DNA of 34,773 bases from a candidate division KSB1 bacterium (GTDB lineage Bacteria > Zhuqueibacterota > JdFR-76 > DREG01). The translations under genes and the position numbers were made by a program. Positions 23,271-30,859 of this stretch are shown in pieces (the first letter of the stretch is position 1; each line of letters begins with the position of its first letter). The notes under the pieces are model-generated. The model made no database searches. It had not been told where the DNA came from and saw only the letters and a program-made list of their open reading frames with translations. Where the stretch lies: positions 1-34,773 of the forward strand of contig JADFJB010000041.1 of assembly GCA_022566355.1 (NCBI GenBank), in the 5' to 3' direction.

Positions 23271-25379
23271 ATGATTAAATATTTATCTATCGGTTTTGTA
23301 ATATTGTTAATGACTTCGCTGGTTTTTGGTCAGGAAGAAGAAATCAAATCATACGCGCTAAAAGATTCTCTTGTGGTTGAAGCGGAAAGAGTATCAAAAT
23401 TCCCGATCTATAATTCTATTGCTGCAAAAGTACCTATTTCTATTCAACAAACCCCTGCCAGCGTAGAAGTTGTAACCAGCGCCACATTTTCCAGTCAGAA
23501 TGGAATTGTTCTGGGTGATGCTCTAAAGAATATAAGTGGTGTAAATATTCAATCCAATTTTGGCACGACTGACTATTTTCTCATTCGGGGTTTTGATTCG
23601 CTAACCAATGGTTTGGTACTAACTGATGGAACGGCAGAACCGGAAGTTTCTTTCTATAATTTATACAATGTTCAGCGCATCGAAGTACTAAAAGGGCCCA
23701 GTGCGTTTTTATACGGCGGGAATCCATTATCCGGCGCCGTAAACCTTGTTCGAAAAAAACCCATGTTTGTCAACTTTTCGCGGTTTTCAGGCTCCTATGG
23801 CAATTATGCAACATTCCGAGGTACTGCAGATCTGAATGTTTACAAACCATCGATGAATCTTGCATTTCGGTTGAACGCTTTGTATCAAGAATCTGATAAT
23901 TATCGCGATAATAAATCGAATGACAATAAAAGTATAAATCCGGCACTAACTCTGCGAATCGGGAATCGCAGTATATTGACGGCTAATTATGAATATGTTA
24001 GGAGTAGTTATCGGCCTGATTCCGGATTGCCCCTGCTTTTTCAATCCGAAGGAGGAATCATTCCAGATGTACCAAGGACTAATTCTTACCAGTCACCAGT
24101 AGATCAATCAGAACAGCAAATTTCCAGGGTTCAAATTGATTTTAATACTAAGATTAATGATTTTATTTCAATTCAGAGCAGAACGTATTTTACGGATTTG
24201 GATTGGGTTTCAAAGGGAACCCTTATTGACGGGGCTTTTCAGACATCTCCTTCAAATACGAGCGTGAATCGATTTCTTCTAGAACTTAGAGACCGGCAAA
24301 AACTACTCGGTAATCAACTTGAAGCACTATTTTCGTTCGAAACCGGATCCATTGAACATAAATTATTAACCGGTTTTGAAGTCAGTAGATTGACTGATGA
24401 TTTCACTTTACTTGCCTCTTTATTGCCAGGAATCGATCTGTTTAATCCTGTTGAAACGTTTGATCCGCGTATACCGCTTTTTCCACTTCAAGGTGAAAAA
24501 GGGGATGCCCGCAGCACAGTCTATGCTCCTTATTTTGTCGACAAAATTTCTTTTTTAGATCGCTGTATTGTTTTTGCAGGCGGCCGGTATGATGTGATTA
24601 ATTTCGACGAAAAAATCAATATGACTGAGCGAAGCTATAAAAAATTCAGTCCCATGTTCGGATTTGGCTATTCGCCTATTCATTCGATATCCTTTTATGG
24701 CAATGCTGGAAAAGCGTTTGCACCACCTTCCAGCAGGGTTATTGGAGATCGAAAACCGGAAGAAAGTACCCAGTTTGAGGTTGGAGTAAAAAAACGATTA
24801 TTTGAAAATAAACTAAATGCAACGCTAGCTTTTTACCAACTGGAAAAGGACAACATAGCCATTCCGGATGATAATGGCGTTACACAACAGATAGGAAGCC
24901 AGCGGTCTAGAGGCATTGAATTCCAGGTGATGGCTAAGCCGCATAGAAATATGGTAGCGCTATTTTCATATGCATATACAGATGCAGAATTAACAGAATT
25001 TGGCGAGCTGTCTATTGTGGGATTTGATCAAAGCTTTAACCCGATATTTCTGGTTATTGATCGTAGTGGTAACAAACCTGCTTTTGTTCCGAATCATATT
25101 CTAAATTTATGGGTCACGCAAGAATTCAGAAATGGAGTTGGCATTGGCGCCGGAGGTCGATATTTAAGTAGTCAGTATATTTCTGAGGACAATGCGTTTG
25201 AAATTGATTCTTATCTACTTATTGATGCCACGGTTTTTTATAATTACAAAGGAATGAGGCTCGGTCTGAATTTTAAAAACTTGACCAATAAAGAATATGA
25301 AATGCGGGGATTTGGGTCGGGATCAGTGATCCCTGCAAATCCGAGATCACTTTACCTCTCTGCAGATTGGAGTATTTAG
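23271..25379 (+). CDS. TonB-dependent outer-membrane receptor, siderophore type
   Basis: The 702-residue protein has a signal peptide (1-20, LVFG-QE), a possible TonB box DSLVVEA at 32-38, a plug domain at about 50-165 (QQTPASVEVVTS, DALKNISGVNIQ, FLIRGFDS, VQRIEVLKGPSAFLYGG, PLSGAVNLVRKKP) and a 22-strand-type barrel to the C-terminus. The plug signature places it with TonB-dependent siderophore receptors such as the FhuE/FpvA group. It has no CarboxypepD-like N-terminal domain of SusC type. The substrate could be a ferric siderophore, haem-like compound or another chelate. It ends the propeller cluster. A MITE-like element follows within 40 bases. No exbBD or tonB gene is in the window. Iron regulation is plausible, but no clear operator was found upstream. 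Confidence 0.92.
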   Translation: MIKYLSIGFVILLMTSLVFGQEEEIKSYALKDSLVVEAERVSKFPIYNSIAAKVPISIQQTPASVEVVTSATFSSQNGIVLGDALKNISGVNIQSNFGTTDYFLIRGFDSLTNGLVLTDGTAEPEVSFYNLYNVQRIEVLKGPSAFLYGGNPLSGAVNLVRKKPMFVNFSRFSGSYGNYATFRGTADLNVYKPSMNLAFRLNALYQESDNYRDNKSNDNKSINPALTLRIGNRSILTANYEYVRSSYRPDSGLPLLFQSEGGIIPDVPRTNSYQSPVDQSEQQISRVQIDFNTKINDFISIQSRTYFTDLDWVSKGTLIDGAFQTSPSNTSVNRFLLELRDRQKLLGNQLEALFSFETGSIEHKLLTGFEVSRLTDDFTLLASLLPGIDLFNPVETFDPRIPLFPLQGEKGDARSTVYAPYFVDKISFLDRCIVFAGGRYDVINFDEKINMTERSYKKFSPMFGFGYSPIHSISFYGNAGKAFAPPSSRVIGDRKPEESTQFEVGVKKRLFENKLNATLAFYQLEKDNIAIPDDNGVTQQIGSQRSRGIEFQVMAKPHRNMVALFSYAYTDAELTEFGELSIVGFDQSFNPIFLVIDRSGNKPAFVPNHILNLWVTQEFRNGVGIGAGGRYLSSQYISEDNAFEIDSYLLIDATVFYNYKGMRLGLNFKNLTNKEYEMRGFGSGSVIPANPRSLYLSADWSI

Positions 25380-25415
25380 AAAAAATTCTTATCAGTTTGA
25401 TTTTTCAATAAACAA

Positions 25416-25540
25416 GCGTCATCGCGAGCCCTTCGGCTACGCTCAGGATTAACTCCGCGACGTGGCGATCTCCTTCGGTAATTGCGGGAGATTGCTTCGT
25501 CGTCCCGCCCAGGCGGGACGGCACTCCTCGCAATGACACG
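25416..25540. repeat. MITE-like palindromic element related to 16761-16907
   Basis: The ends GCGTCATCGCGAG and CTCCTCGCAATGACACG are imperfect inverted repeats of the same type as the element at 16.8 kb. It contains the phrases CTTCGGCTACGCTCAGGATT and ACTCCGCGACG, the inverse of the 16.8-kb interior, and a perfect internal hairpin at 25501-25520 (CGTCCCGCC-CA-GGCGGGACG). Confidence 0.6.
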
Positions 25541-25636
25541 AAGCTAAACTTATTGTAAAAAAATAGATATGGTTACATAATAAAGCCAGTTAACGTAACG
25601 CCGGAAGAACCTAATAGATTAACTCGGAGTTCACCT

Positions 25637-25864
25637 ATGAAAAAAACAATACCCTCGTGGATGTTGTTCTTGTCATTGTTCGTTTTGTATTTACTGCATA
25701 ATGATTTCTGGTTACGGAATAATTCAAATTTGGTTTTAGGCATTCCGGTTAGCCTGTTCTACCATATCCTTTTGTGCTTTGCAGCTTCCTTGTTAATGGT
25801 TATTGCAGTGCAGTATTTCTGGCCTAAACATCTTGAGACGCCTACAGAGAAGGAATCTGAATAA
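25637..25864 (+). CDS. DUF3311 small membrane protein, partner of the symporter
   Basis: The 75-residue protein has two membrane helices (about 8-24 and 39-62) with the intervening phrase LVLGIPVSLFYH, characteristic of DUF3311. Such proteins are encoded directly before sodium:solute symporters and are thought to be accessory subunits. Here the stop codon overlaps the symporter ATG by one base (TAATG), which supports a complex. The tail after residue 62 is charged and probably cytosolic. ATG 25637 has an upstream CGGAG site. Confidence 0.8.
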   Translation: MKKTIPSWMLFLSLFVLYLLHNDFWLRNNSNLVLGIPVSLFYHILLCFAASLLMVIAVQYFWPKHLETPTEKESE

Positions 25865-27330
25865 TGATCATTGCGGTTATTTTTTCCTACTTAATTCTCG
25901 TCCTGCTCATTGGAGTTCTCAGCCATAGGTTTTTTAAAAGCACCAGTGAAGATTATTTTGTCGCCAGCAGAAGTATTGGTCCTTTTATATTGTTGATGTC
26001 CCTTTTTGGCACCAATATGACAGCATTCGCAATTCTTGGGGCTTCCGGAGAAGCCTATCGGGTAGGTATCGGCGTTTTTGCAATGCTGGCTTCATCTTCT
26101 GCATTGGTGATTCCAACTGTGTTTTTTTTCATAGGTACACGATTGTGGGCATTGGGAAAGAAATTTGGTTATTTAACCCAGGTTCAATATTTTCGTGATC
26201 GATGGGGCTCTGATGGACTTGGTTTGTTACTATTCATAGTTCTGGTGGCATTGGTTATTCCTTACCTGTTGATTGGTGTCATGGGAGGTGGCATCACCTT
26301 GAACCTTATTACCAATGATCAGATTCCTGCCTGGGTAGGAGGACTGCTGGTTTGTCTGGTGGTTATGATGTATGTAACTTATAGCGGAGCAAGAGGAACC
26401 GCCTGGGTAAATACATTTCAAACATTGGTATTTATGATTTTAGGAGCTGTATCTTTCGTTGTTATTGTGAATAAATTAGGCGGCCTATCAACTGCCATAG
26501 CAACCATTTCAAAATCCAATCCTGATTTACTCATCCAGGGTGAACATATCCAACCACTTAAGTTATTAACGTATACACTAATTCCTGTTTCGACTGCGAT
26601 GTTTCCGCATTTATTTATGCATTGGCTTACAGCTAAACGGGCAGAGACCTTTCGTTACACGATCATGTTTTACCCGCTATGCATTTTAATCGTATGGATA
26701 CCCAGCGTATTACTGGGGATATTTGGCAATATCGATTTTCCTGATCTGCAAGGCGCCGAGGGGAATTCTGTTTTAATAAGAATGGTGGCGTTGTACGCCC
26801 CGGGCTTTTTAGGTGGACTGTTAGCTGCCGGTGTGTTTGCCGCCATCATGTCTTCGTTGGATTCGCAGACCCTCGCTTTAGGAACCATGTTCACCCAGGA
26901 TATTGTCAGGCATTATGGTTTCCATAATAAAATGAGTGAAAAACAGCAAGTATTGTTTGGACGAGCCTTTGTTTTTTTTATTATTGGGATTACCTATATT
27001 TTGTCACTGGTAATGGAACGAAGTATTTTCAGATTGGCGGTGTGGTCATTCACCGGTTTTGCATCTTTATTGCCGGTGGTTGTTGCAGCCGTTTTTTGGA
27101 AGCGAAGCACTAAATACGGCGCATTGGCTTCGATTAGTAGTGTTGTTATTCTTTGGATATACTTTTTTAAACAAGGTTGGGAGAATCCGGGTTACACCAT
27201 TGCGGAAAGTGGAATGATGCCGGTTGGCGTTATGTTGGTTGTATCTGCCTTAGCAATGGTAGTTGGTTCGTTGGTTACCAAGCCACCGGAAGATGGTCGG
27301 CTTAAACGATTTTTTCCTGGAACCAACTAA
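25864..27330 (+). CDS. Sodium:solute symporter (SSF family)
   Basis: The 488-residue protein consists of about 13 membrane helices with the SSF features: a first helix followed by the SEDYFVASRSIGP loop, then the GTNMTAFAILGASGEAYR segment around residue 60, and the LLAAGVFAAIMSSLDSQ segment in helix 8, where the sodium-site serines of LeuT-fold symporters lie. Length is normal for the family. The substrate is not readable. The close DUF3311 partner resembles pairs with pantothenate-, acetate- or amino-acid-type transporters. It starts within the stop of the DUF3311 gene. The region downstream is repeat-rich and probably ends transcription. Confidence 0.9.
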   Translation: MIIAVIFSYLILVLLIGVLSHRFFKSTSEDYFVASRSIGPFILLMSLFGTNMTAFAILGASGEAYRVGIGVFAMLASSSALVIPTVFFFIGTRLWALGKKFGYLTQVQYFRDRWGSDGLGLLLFIVLVALVIPYLLIGVMGGGITLNLITNDQIPAWVGGLLVCLVVMMYVTYSGARGTAWVNTFQTLVFMILGAVSFVVIVNKLGGLSTAIATISKSNPDLLIQGEHIQPLKLLTYTLIPVSTAMFPHLFMHWLTAKRAETFRYTIMFYPLCILIVWIPSVLLGIFGNIDFPDLQGAEGNSVLIRMVALYAPGFLGGLLAAGVFAAIMSSLDSQTLALGTMFTQDIVRHYGFHNKMSEKQQVLFGRAFVFFIIGITYILSLVMERSIFRLAVWSFTGFASLLPVVVAAVFWKRSTKYGALASISSVVILWIYFFKQGWENPGYTIAESGMMPVGVMLVVSALAMVVGSLVTKPPEDGRLKRFFPGTN

Positions 27331-27837
27331 CGATGACTGTTAAATATAACTGATAATTTTAGGATGGAAACAATAAATCCGAATAACTAGTTTCAAAATA
27401 ACAATGTTTAAACCAAATAATATTATATGATACTATTAAATAATTAAATTAATTAACCTGGATTATTCATGAATCATGTTTTTAAGCTTAAAACTTCCAA
27501 TGTCATCCCGTCGCGCAGGATGCTGCAGGGTGTCGTTACCGAATGCTTTCAGGGTGTCCGAGTACTACCCAAAATATCATCCTAATGTTTTCAGGCTGTC
27601 CGAGAACCCCCTAAAATGTCACCCCCGTCCCGCCTGGGCGGGACGGGAATGACAGTTTTATAAACCAGTGACAATTTTTATGGATAGATCAGGTTAATTA
27701 ACAGTAATTACAAACAGTTTGTTATTTATTTCATTGTAATTTGTTTAGGATTTAGAGATTTGAAATTCGGATTTCCAGTACATTTTATGAGAATAGTAAG
27801 AATTGAAAAACCCTTACTGAGTTAATAGTATAATTCC
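27331..27837. other. Repeat-filled spacer after the symporter gene
   Basis: No gene is supported. Content is mainly the element at 27449-27701, with direct repeats of about 41 bases (27541-27581 and 27583-27622, phrase TTTCAGG-TGTCCGAG), followed by AT-rich DNA at 27713-27777 with the inverted form of the AATTCC/AACAAAT repeat. The glycosyltransferase promoter must lie near 27780-27830, but no strong match is seen. Confidence 0.5.
27449..27701. repeat. Palindromic intergenic element with 12-bp terminal inverted repeats
   Basis: TTAATTAACCTG (27449-27460) and its exact complement (27690-27701) bracket a repeat-rich interior that includes a perfect GC-rich hairpin at 27624-27647 (11-base arms, CCCGTCCCGCC around TG). 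Part of it, 27471-27528, recurs with changes at about 29957-30015. Confidence 0.55.
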
Positions 27838-29169
27838 ATGAAAATCGCATACATATCAGCCGGAGCAGCGGGGATGTATTGTGGTAGTTGTATTCACGAT
27901 AATACCCTGGCAGCCGCATTAATTAGAAAAGGGCATGATGTCGCCTTGATTCCGACTTATACCCCGATCAGAACTGACGAGGAAAGTGTCAGCATCGATC
28001 GAATTTTCTTTGGTGGAATCAATATTTATTTACAGCAGAAATCGGCAATATTTCGCAAAACACCCGAATTTTTGGATAAGCTGTTGGATTCCCCTGCGCT
28101 GCTCAATTGGATTTCTCGATTTAGTTCAAATACGGATGCGAAAGAATTGGGTGAATTAACAATTTCAATGTTAAAAGGCGAAGAAGGTAAGTTTAATAAA
28201 GAATTGCGAAAACTGGCAAAATGGTTAAAAGAGTCTTACCAACCGGATATTATTCAATTGACCAATTCGATGTTTGTCGGGGTGGCCAAATATCTGAAAC
28301 AGGAATTGCATGTCCCGGTGCTTTGCGCGATGCAAGGAGAAGATATTTTTCTTGATGATCTGATCGAACCGTACAAAACACAAGCTTTCAATTTAATCAG
28401 GGATAACTCCAAAGATGTGGATGGATTTATTGCCACATCTGAATATTACACCGAATTCATGGCCGACTACCTGGATGTGGCGCTGGAAAAAATTCATGAA
28501 GTCAAACTAGGCATTAAACTTCAAGGCCATGGAGATCAACAAAAAAATCTTGAAGATGGCGTTTTCACGATAGGTTACCTTGCCCGGATCTGCCCGGAAA
28601 AAGGTTTGCATCAATTGGTGAAGGCCTTTCATCAATTATCAACGAAAAATAAGAACCTGAAAATTAAGTTAAAAGCAGCGGGTTACCTGGGTAAGAAAGA
28701 TCATGTGTATTTTGAAGACATTCGAAAAAAGATCCAATCTTTGGATTTATCCGAAGACTTTGAATACTGTGGTGAAGTGGATCGAAGACAAAAAATAGAG
28801 TTTTTGAATAGTATCGATGTGCTTTCTGTTCCAACGATTTACAAAGAACCAAAGGGTCTGTTCGTCTTGGAAGCGTTGGCCAATGGCGTTCCGGTTGTGC
28901 AGCCCAGGCATGGCGCTTTTCCGGAGATTATTGAAGCGACAGAAGGTGGACTTCTGGTTGAACCGGGTTCAACTGTTGACTTAGCTGAAGGAATTCAAAA
29001 GATAATAGATTTTCCTGACCATAAAAATGAAATGGGTAAAAAAGGCAAGCAAGCTGTTCATAAATATTTTTCTGATGATCGCATGGCAGAAGACACATTA
29101 GCAGTTTTTGAGCAGTATTTAAGTGCTTTTGAAAAAGATAAAATGAGTGCTAAAACAGATAGTCATTAA
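27838..29169 (+). CDS. Family 4 (GT-B) glycosyltransferase
   Basis: The 443-residue protein opens with MKIAYISAGAAGMYCGSCIHD, a glycine-rich acceptor-side start seen in a GT4 subgroup. It has the GT-B C-terminal donor domain with IGYLARICPEKG near residue 243, FEYCGEVDRRQK, and the EX7E region EPKGLFVLEALANGVPVVQPRHGAFPE (about 336-362). It should transfer a sugar from a nucleotide donor in the cytosol or at the inner membrane face. The acceptor is unknown. An ABC ATPase gene follows after 15 bases, so products may be exported or the genes co-regulated. No other sugar genes are nearby. The unit of these two genes is flanked by related inverted sequences at 27454-27473 and 30251-30270. Confidence 0.9.
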   Translation: MKIAYISAGAAGMYCGSCIHDNTLAAALIRKGHDVALIPTYTPIRTDEESVSIDRIFFGGINIYLQQKSAIFRKTPEFLDKLLDSPALLNWISRFSSNTDAKELGELTISMLKGEEGKFNKELRKLAKWLKESYQPDIIQLTNSMFVGVAKYLKQELHVPVLCAMQGEDIFLDDLIEPYKTQAFNLIRDNSKDVDGFIATSEYYTEFMADYLDVALEKIHEVKLGIKLQGHGDQQKNLEDGVFTIGYLARICPEKGLHQLVKAFHQLSTKNKNLKIKLKAAGYLGKKDHVYFEDIRKKIQSLDLSEDFEYCGEVDRRQKIEFLNSIDVLSVPTIYKEPKGLFVLEALANGVPVVQPRHGAFPEIIEATEGGLLVEPGSTVDLAEGIQKIIDFPDHKNEMGKKGKQAVHKYFSDDRMAEDTLAVFEQYLSAFEKDKMSAKTDSH

Positions 29170-29184
29170 AAATTTAGAGGATTA

Positions 29185-29877
29185 ATGTCAGATCAATTAG
29201 AAAAGCTTTCTCTGAATGTCTTAAATGTGTGCAAGCAATTTGACACGGGAAGCCATACCGTAAATGTCCTTCAAGATGTTTCTCTGGAAATGTCGGGAGG
29301 GTCTGCTGCAGTAGTCACAGGGCCGTCCGGATCGGGGAAAAGTACATTATTACATATTATTGGAACTTTGGACACTCCCACATCAGGGAAACTCAAAATT
29401 AACGGGCAGGAACCATTTGAATTATCTGAACCGGAACTTGCAAAGTTCAGGAACAAAAGTATAGGATTTATCTTCCAGGATCATTACTTGCTGCCTCAAT
29501 ATTCGGTTTTGGAAAATGTCCTGATCCCAACATTGGCCTTTAAAACCAACGGCCATGATTACGAAAGTCGGGCTAAAGACTTACTGAACAAGGTTGGGTT
29601 GTCCCACCGCCTGGATCATCTTCCTGCAGAACTTTCCGGCGGAGAACGACAGCGTGTCGCCGTTGCCCGGGCACTCATCAATCAGCCAACTATGTTGTTG
29701 TGTGATGAGCCAACCGGGAATTTGGATCACGCCAATGCGAATGCCATCGCCGATCTATTGTTCGAATTACATCGGGAGGAACAAAATATTTTGATCGTTG
29801 TAACTCATAGCCTGGAATTGGCCGGGCGTTTTCCAAAACGATTAAAATTGATCGAAGGAAAAATTAAAGAAGAATAA
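29185..29877 (+). CDS. ABC transporter ATP-binding protein, LolD/MacB-like
   Basis: The 230-residue ATPase has Walker A GPSGSGKST (46-54), Q-loop FIFQDH (Gln98), signature LSGGERQ (150-156), Walker B MLLCDEP (170-176) and the H-loop His208. The size and the 'TLDTPTSGKL...FRNKSIGFIFQDHYLLP' segment place it with the LolD/MacB/FtsE-type group, which pairs with FtsX-like permeases for lipoprotein release or export. No permease gene is found on either side within the window, unusual for this family. The next genes are a chorismate-lyase-like protein and a flavoenzyme. It may serve a permease encoded elsewhere. AGAGGA lies 8 bases before ATG. Confidence 0.9.
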   Translation: MSDQLEKLSLNVLNVCKQFDTGSHTVNVLQDVSLEMSGGSAAVVTGPSGSGKSTLLHIIGTLDTPTSGKLKINGQEPFELSEPELAKFRNKSIGFIFQDHYLLPQYSVLENVLIPTLAFKTNGHDYESRAKDLLNKVGLSHRLDHLPAELSGGERQRVAVARALINQPTMLLCDEPTGNLDHANANAIADLLFELHREEQNILIVVTHSLELAGRFPKRLKLIEGKIKEE

Positions 29878-30292
29878 AGTGTTTAAGTTAACATTAGATG
29901 TTTTCAGGTACAAAATTGAAAATTTAATCGCAGAGTACACAGAGAACCAAGAGGTATGAATCATGGTTAAAAATTAAAACTTCCAAAACTGTCATCCCGC
30001 CGCGCAGGCTGTCGCAGAATACACATATCTGGCGAAATGTCATTCTGAACGAAGTGAAGAATCTCTTGATTTTATTGGGTTTATGACATTTCAGAGATCC
30101 TTCGCTACGCTCAGGATGACAATTTTTATCATCTGTGGATGCATTCTGCAACAGCCTCCTCGACGGGATCTATTTCCATACATATGAAAAAGCTGAATGT
30201 TAAACATTAAAGATGGTGAAATGTTCTTATCTCGAAAAACAGTGATAAGGTTCATGAATTATCCAGGTTAGTTATCAGGTAACAATAAATCT
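29878..30292. repeat. Repeat-rich spacer sharing a module with 27.5 kb
   Basis: No gene is supported. The segment 29957-30015 (GAATCATGG..AAAACTTCCAA..TGTCATCCCG.CGCGCAGG) closely resembles 27471-27528 in the same orientation. The segment 30039-30120 is an imperfect inverted repeat with arms GTCATTCTGAACGAAGTGAAG and CTTCGCTACGCTCAGGATGAC, a widespread type of intergenic hairpin. The sequence 30251-30270 is, inverted, nearly identical to 27454-27473 with one mismatch in 20. These arrangements bracket the glycosyltransferase/ATPase pair. Confidence 0.55.
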
Positions 30293-30859
30293 ATGATCGA
30301 AGCAAACACCCAACACGATGGCTTATATCCATTAGGTGAATTTTACAAAAGAAGTGAAATTAAACTACCCACCTTTACTTTCATCGAACCGGACTTAATC
30401 CCAGATCCGTACCGTCAGTTATTGTACCACAATGAAGATATGACTAGTGTCTTACAAAATCACCATCGGCAAAAAATTCACCTGGATTTAATCGAATTCA
30501 TCGAAGATGGCAATTCCATACTGAGGAGAGTCTCCCTTTTAAGAGAAGATCGTAAAATAGTCGAATTCGGTGCGATTGAAATTAATATGGCTCTTTTCCC
30601 CGATGCGGCAAGAATGGAAATCCGTAATTCATATACTCCCCTCGGATCAATTTTGGAAAAGTATCTGGTCGAATACAAAAGTAAACCAAAAGGTTATTTC
30701 CAAATAAACTCTGACGAAATGATCAATCGATCCCTAAATCTGCAGGGTTCCCATTTATTGTTTGGCCGGGTAAATCAAATTCGAAACCTTCAGGATTTAT
30801 CCCTGGCCAGTGTCGTCGAAATATTGCCACCCAAAGACAAATTTGATGAAAACCGATAA
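30293..30859 (+). CDS. Chorismate pyruvate-lyase-like protein (UbiC/DUF98 fold)
   Basis: The 188-residue protein shows the residue pattern of chorismate lyases: LRRV with Arg78 at the place of UbiC Arg76, the loop TPLGSILEK at about 115-123, LLFGRVNQI near 155-163 (UbiC LWGRRSRL) and VVEILPP with Glu176 at the place of the catalytic UbiC Glu155. The length of about 165-190 also fits. UbiC converts chorismate to 4-hydroxybenzoate and pyruvate, so a similar aromatic acid is the predicted product. The identity outside these motifs is low. The following flavoenzyme gene starts inside this one (14-base overlap), so the two act together. An alternative is an inactive UbiC-fold ligand-binding protein, but the conserved Arg and Glu argue against it. 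The start ATG lacks an evident ribosome-binding site. Confidence 0.72.
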   Translation: MIEANTQHDGLYPLGEFYKRSEIKLPTFTFIEPDLIPDPYRQLLYHNEDMTSVLQNHHRQKIHLDLIEFIEDGNSILRRVSLLREDRKIVEFGAIEINMALFPDAARMEIRNSYTPLGSILEKYLVEYKSKPKGYFQINSDEMINRSLNLQGSHLLFGRVNQIRNLQDLSLASVVEILPPKDKFDENR

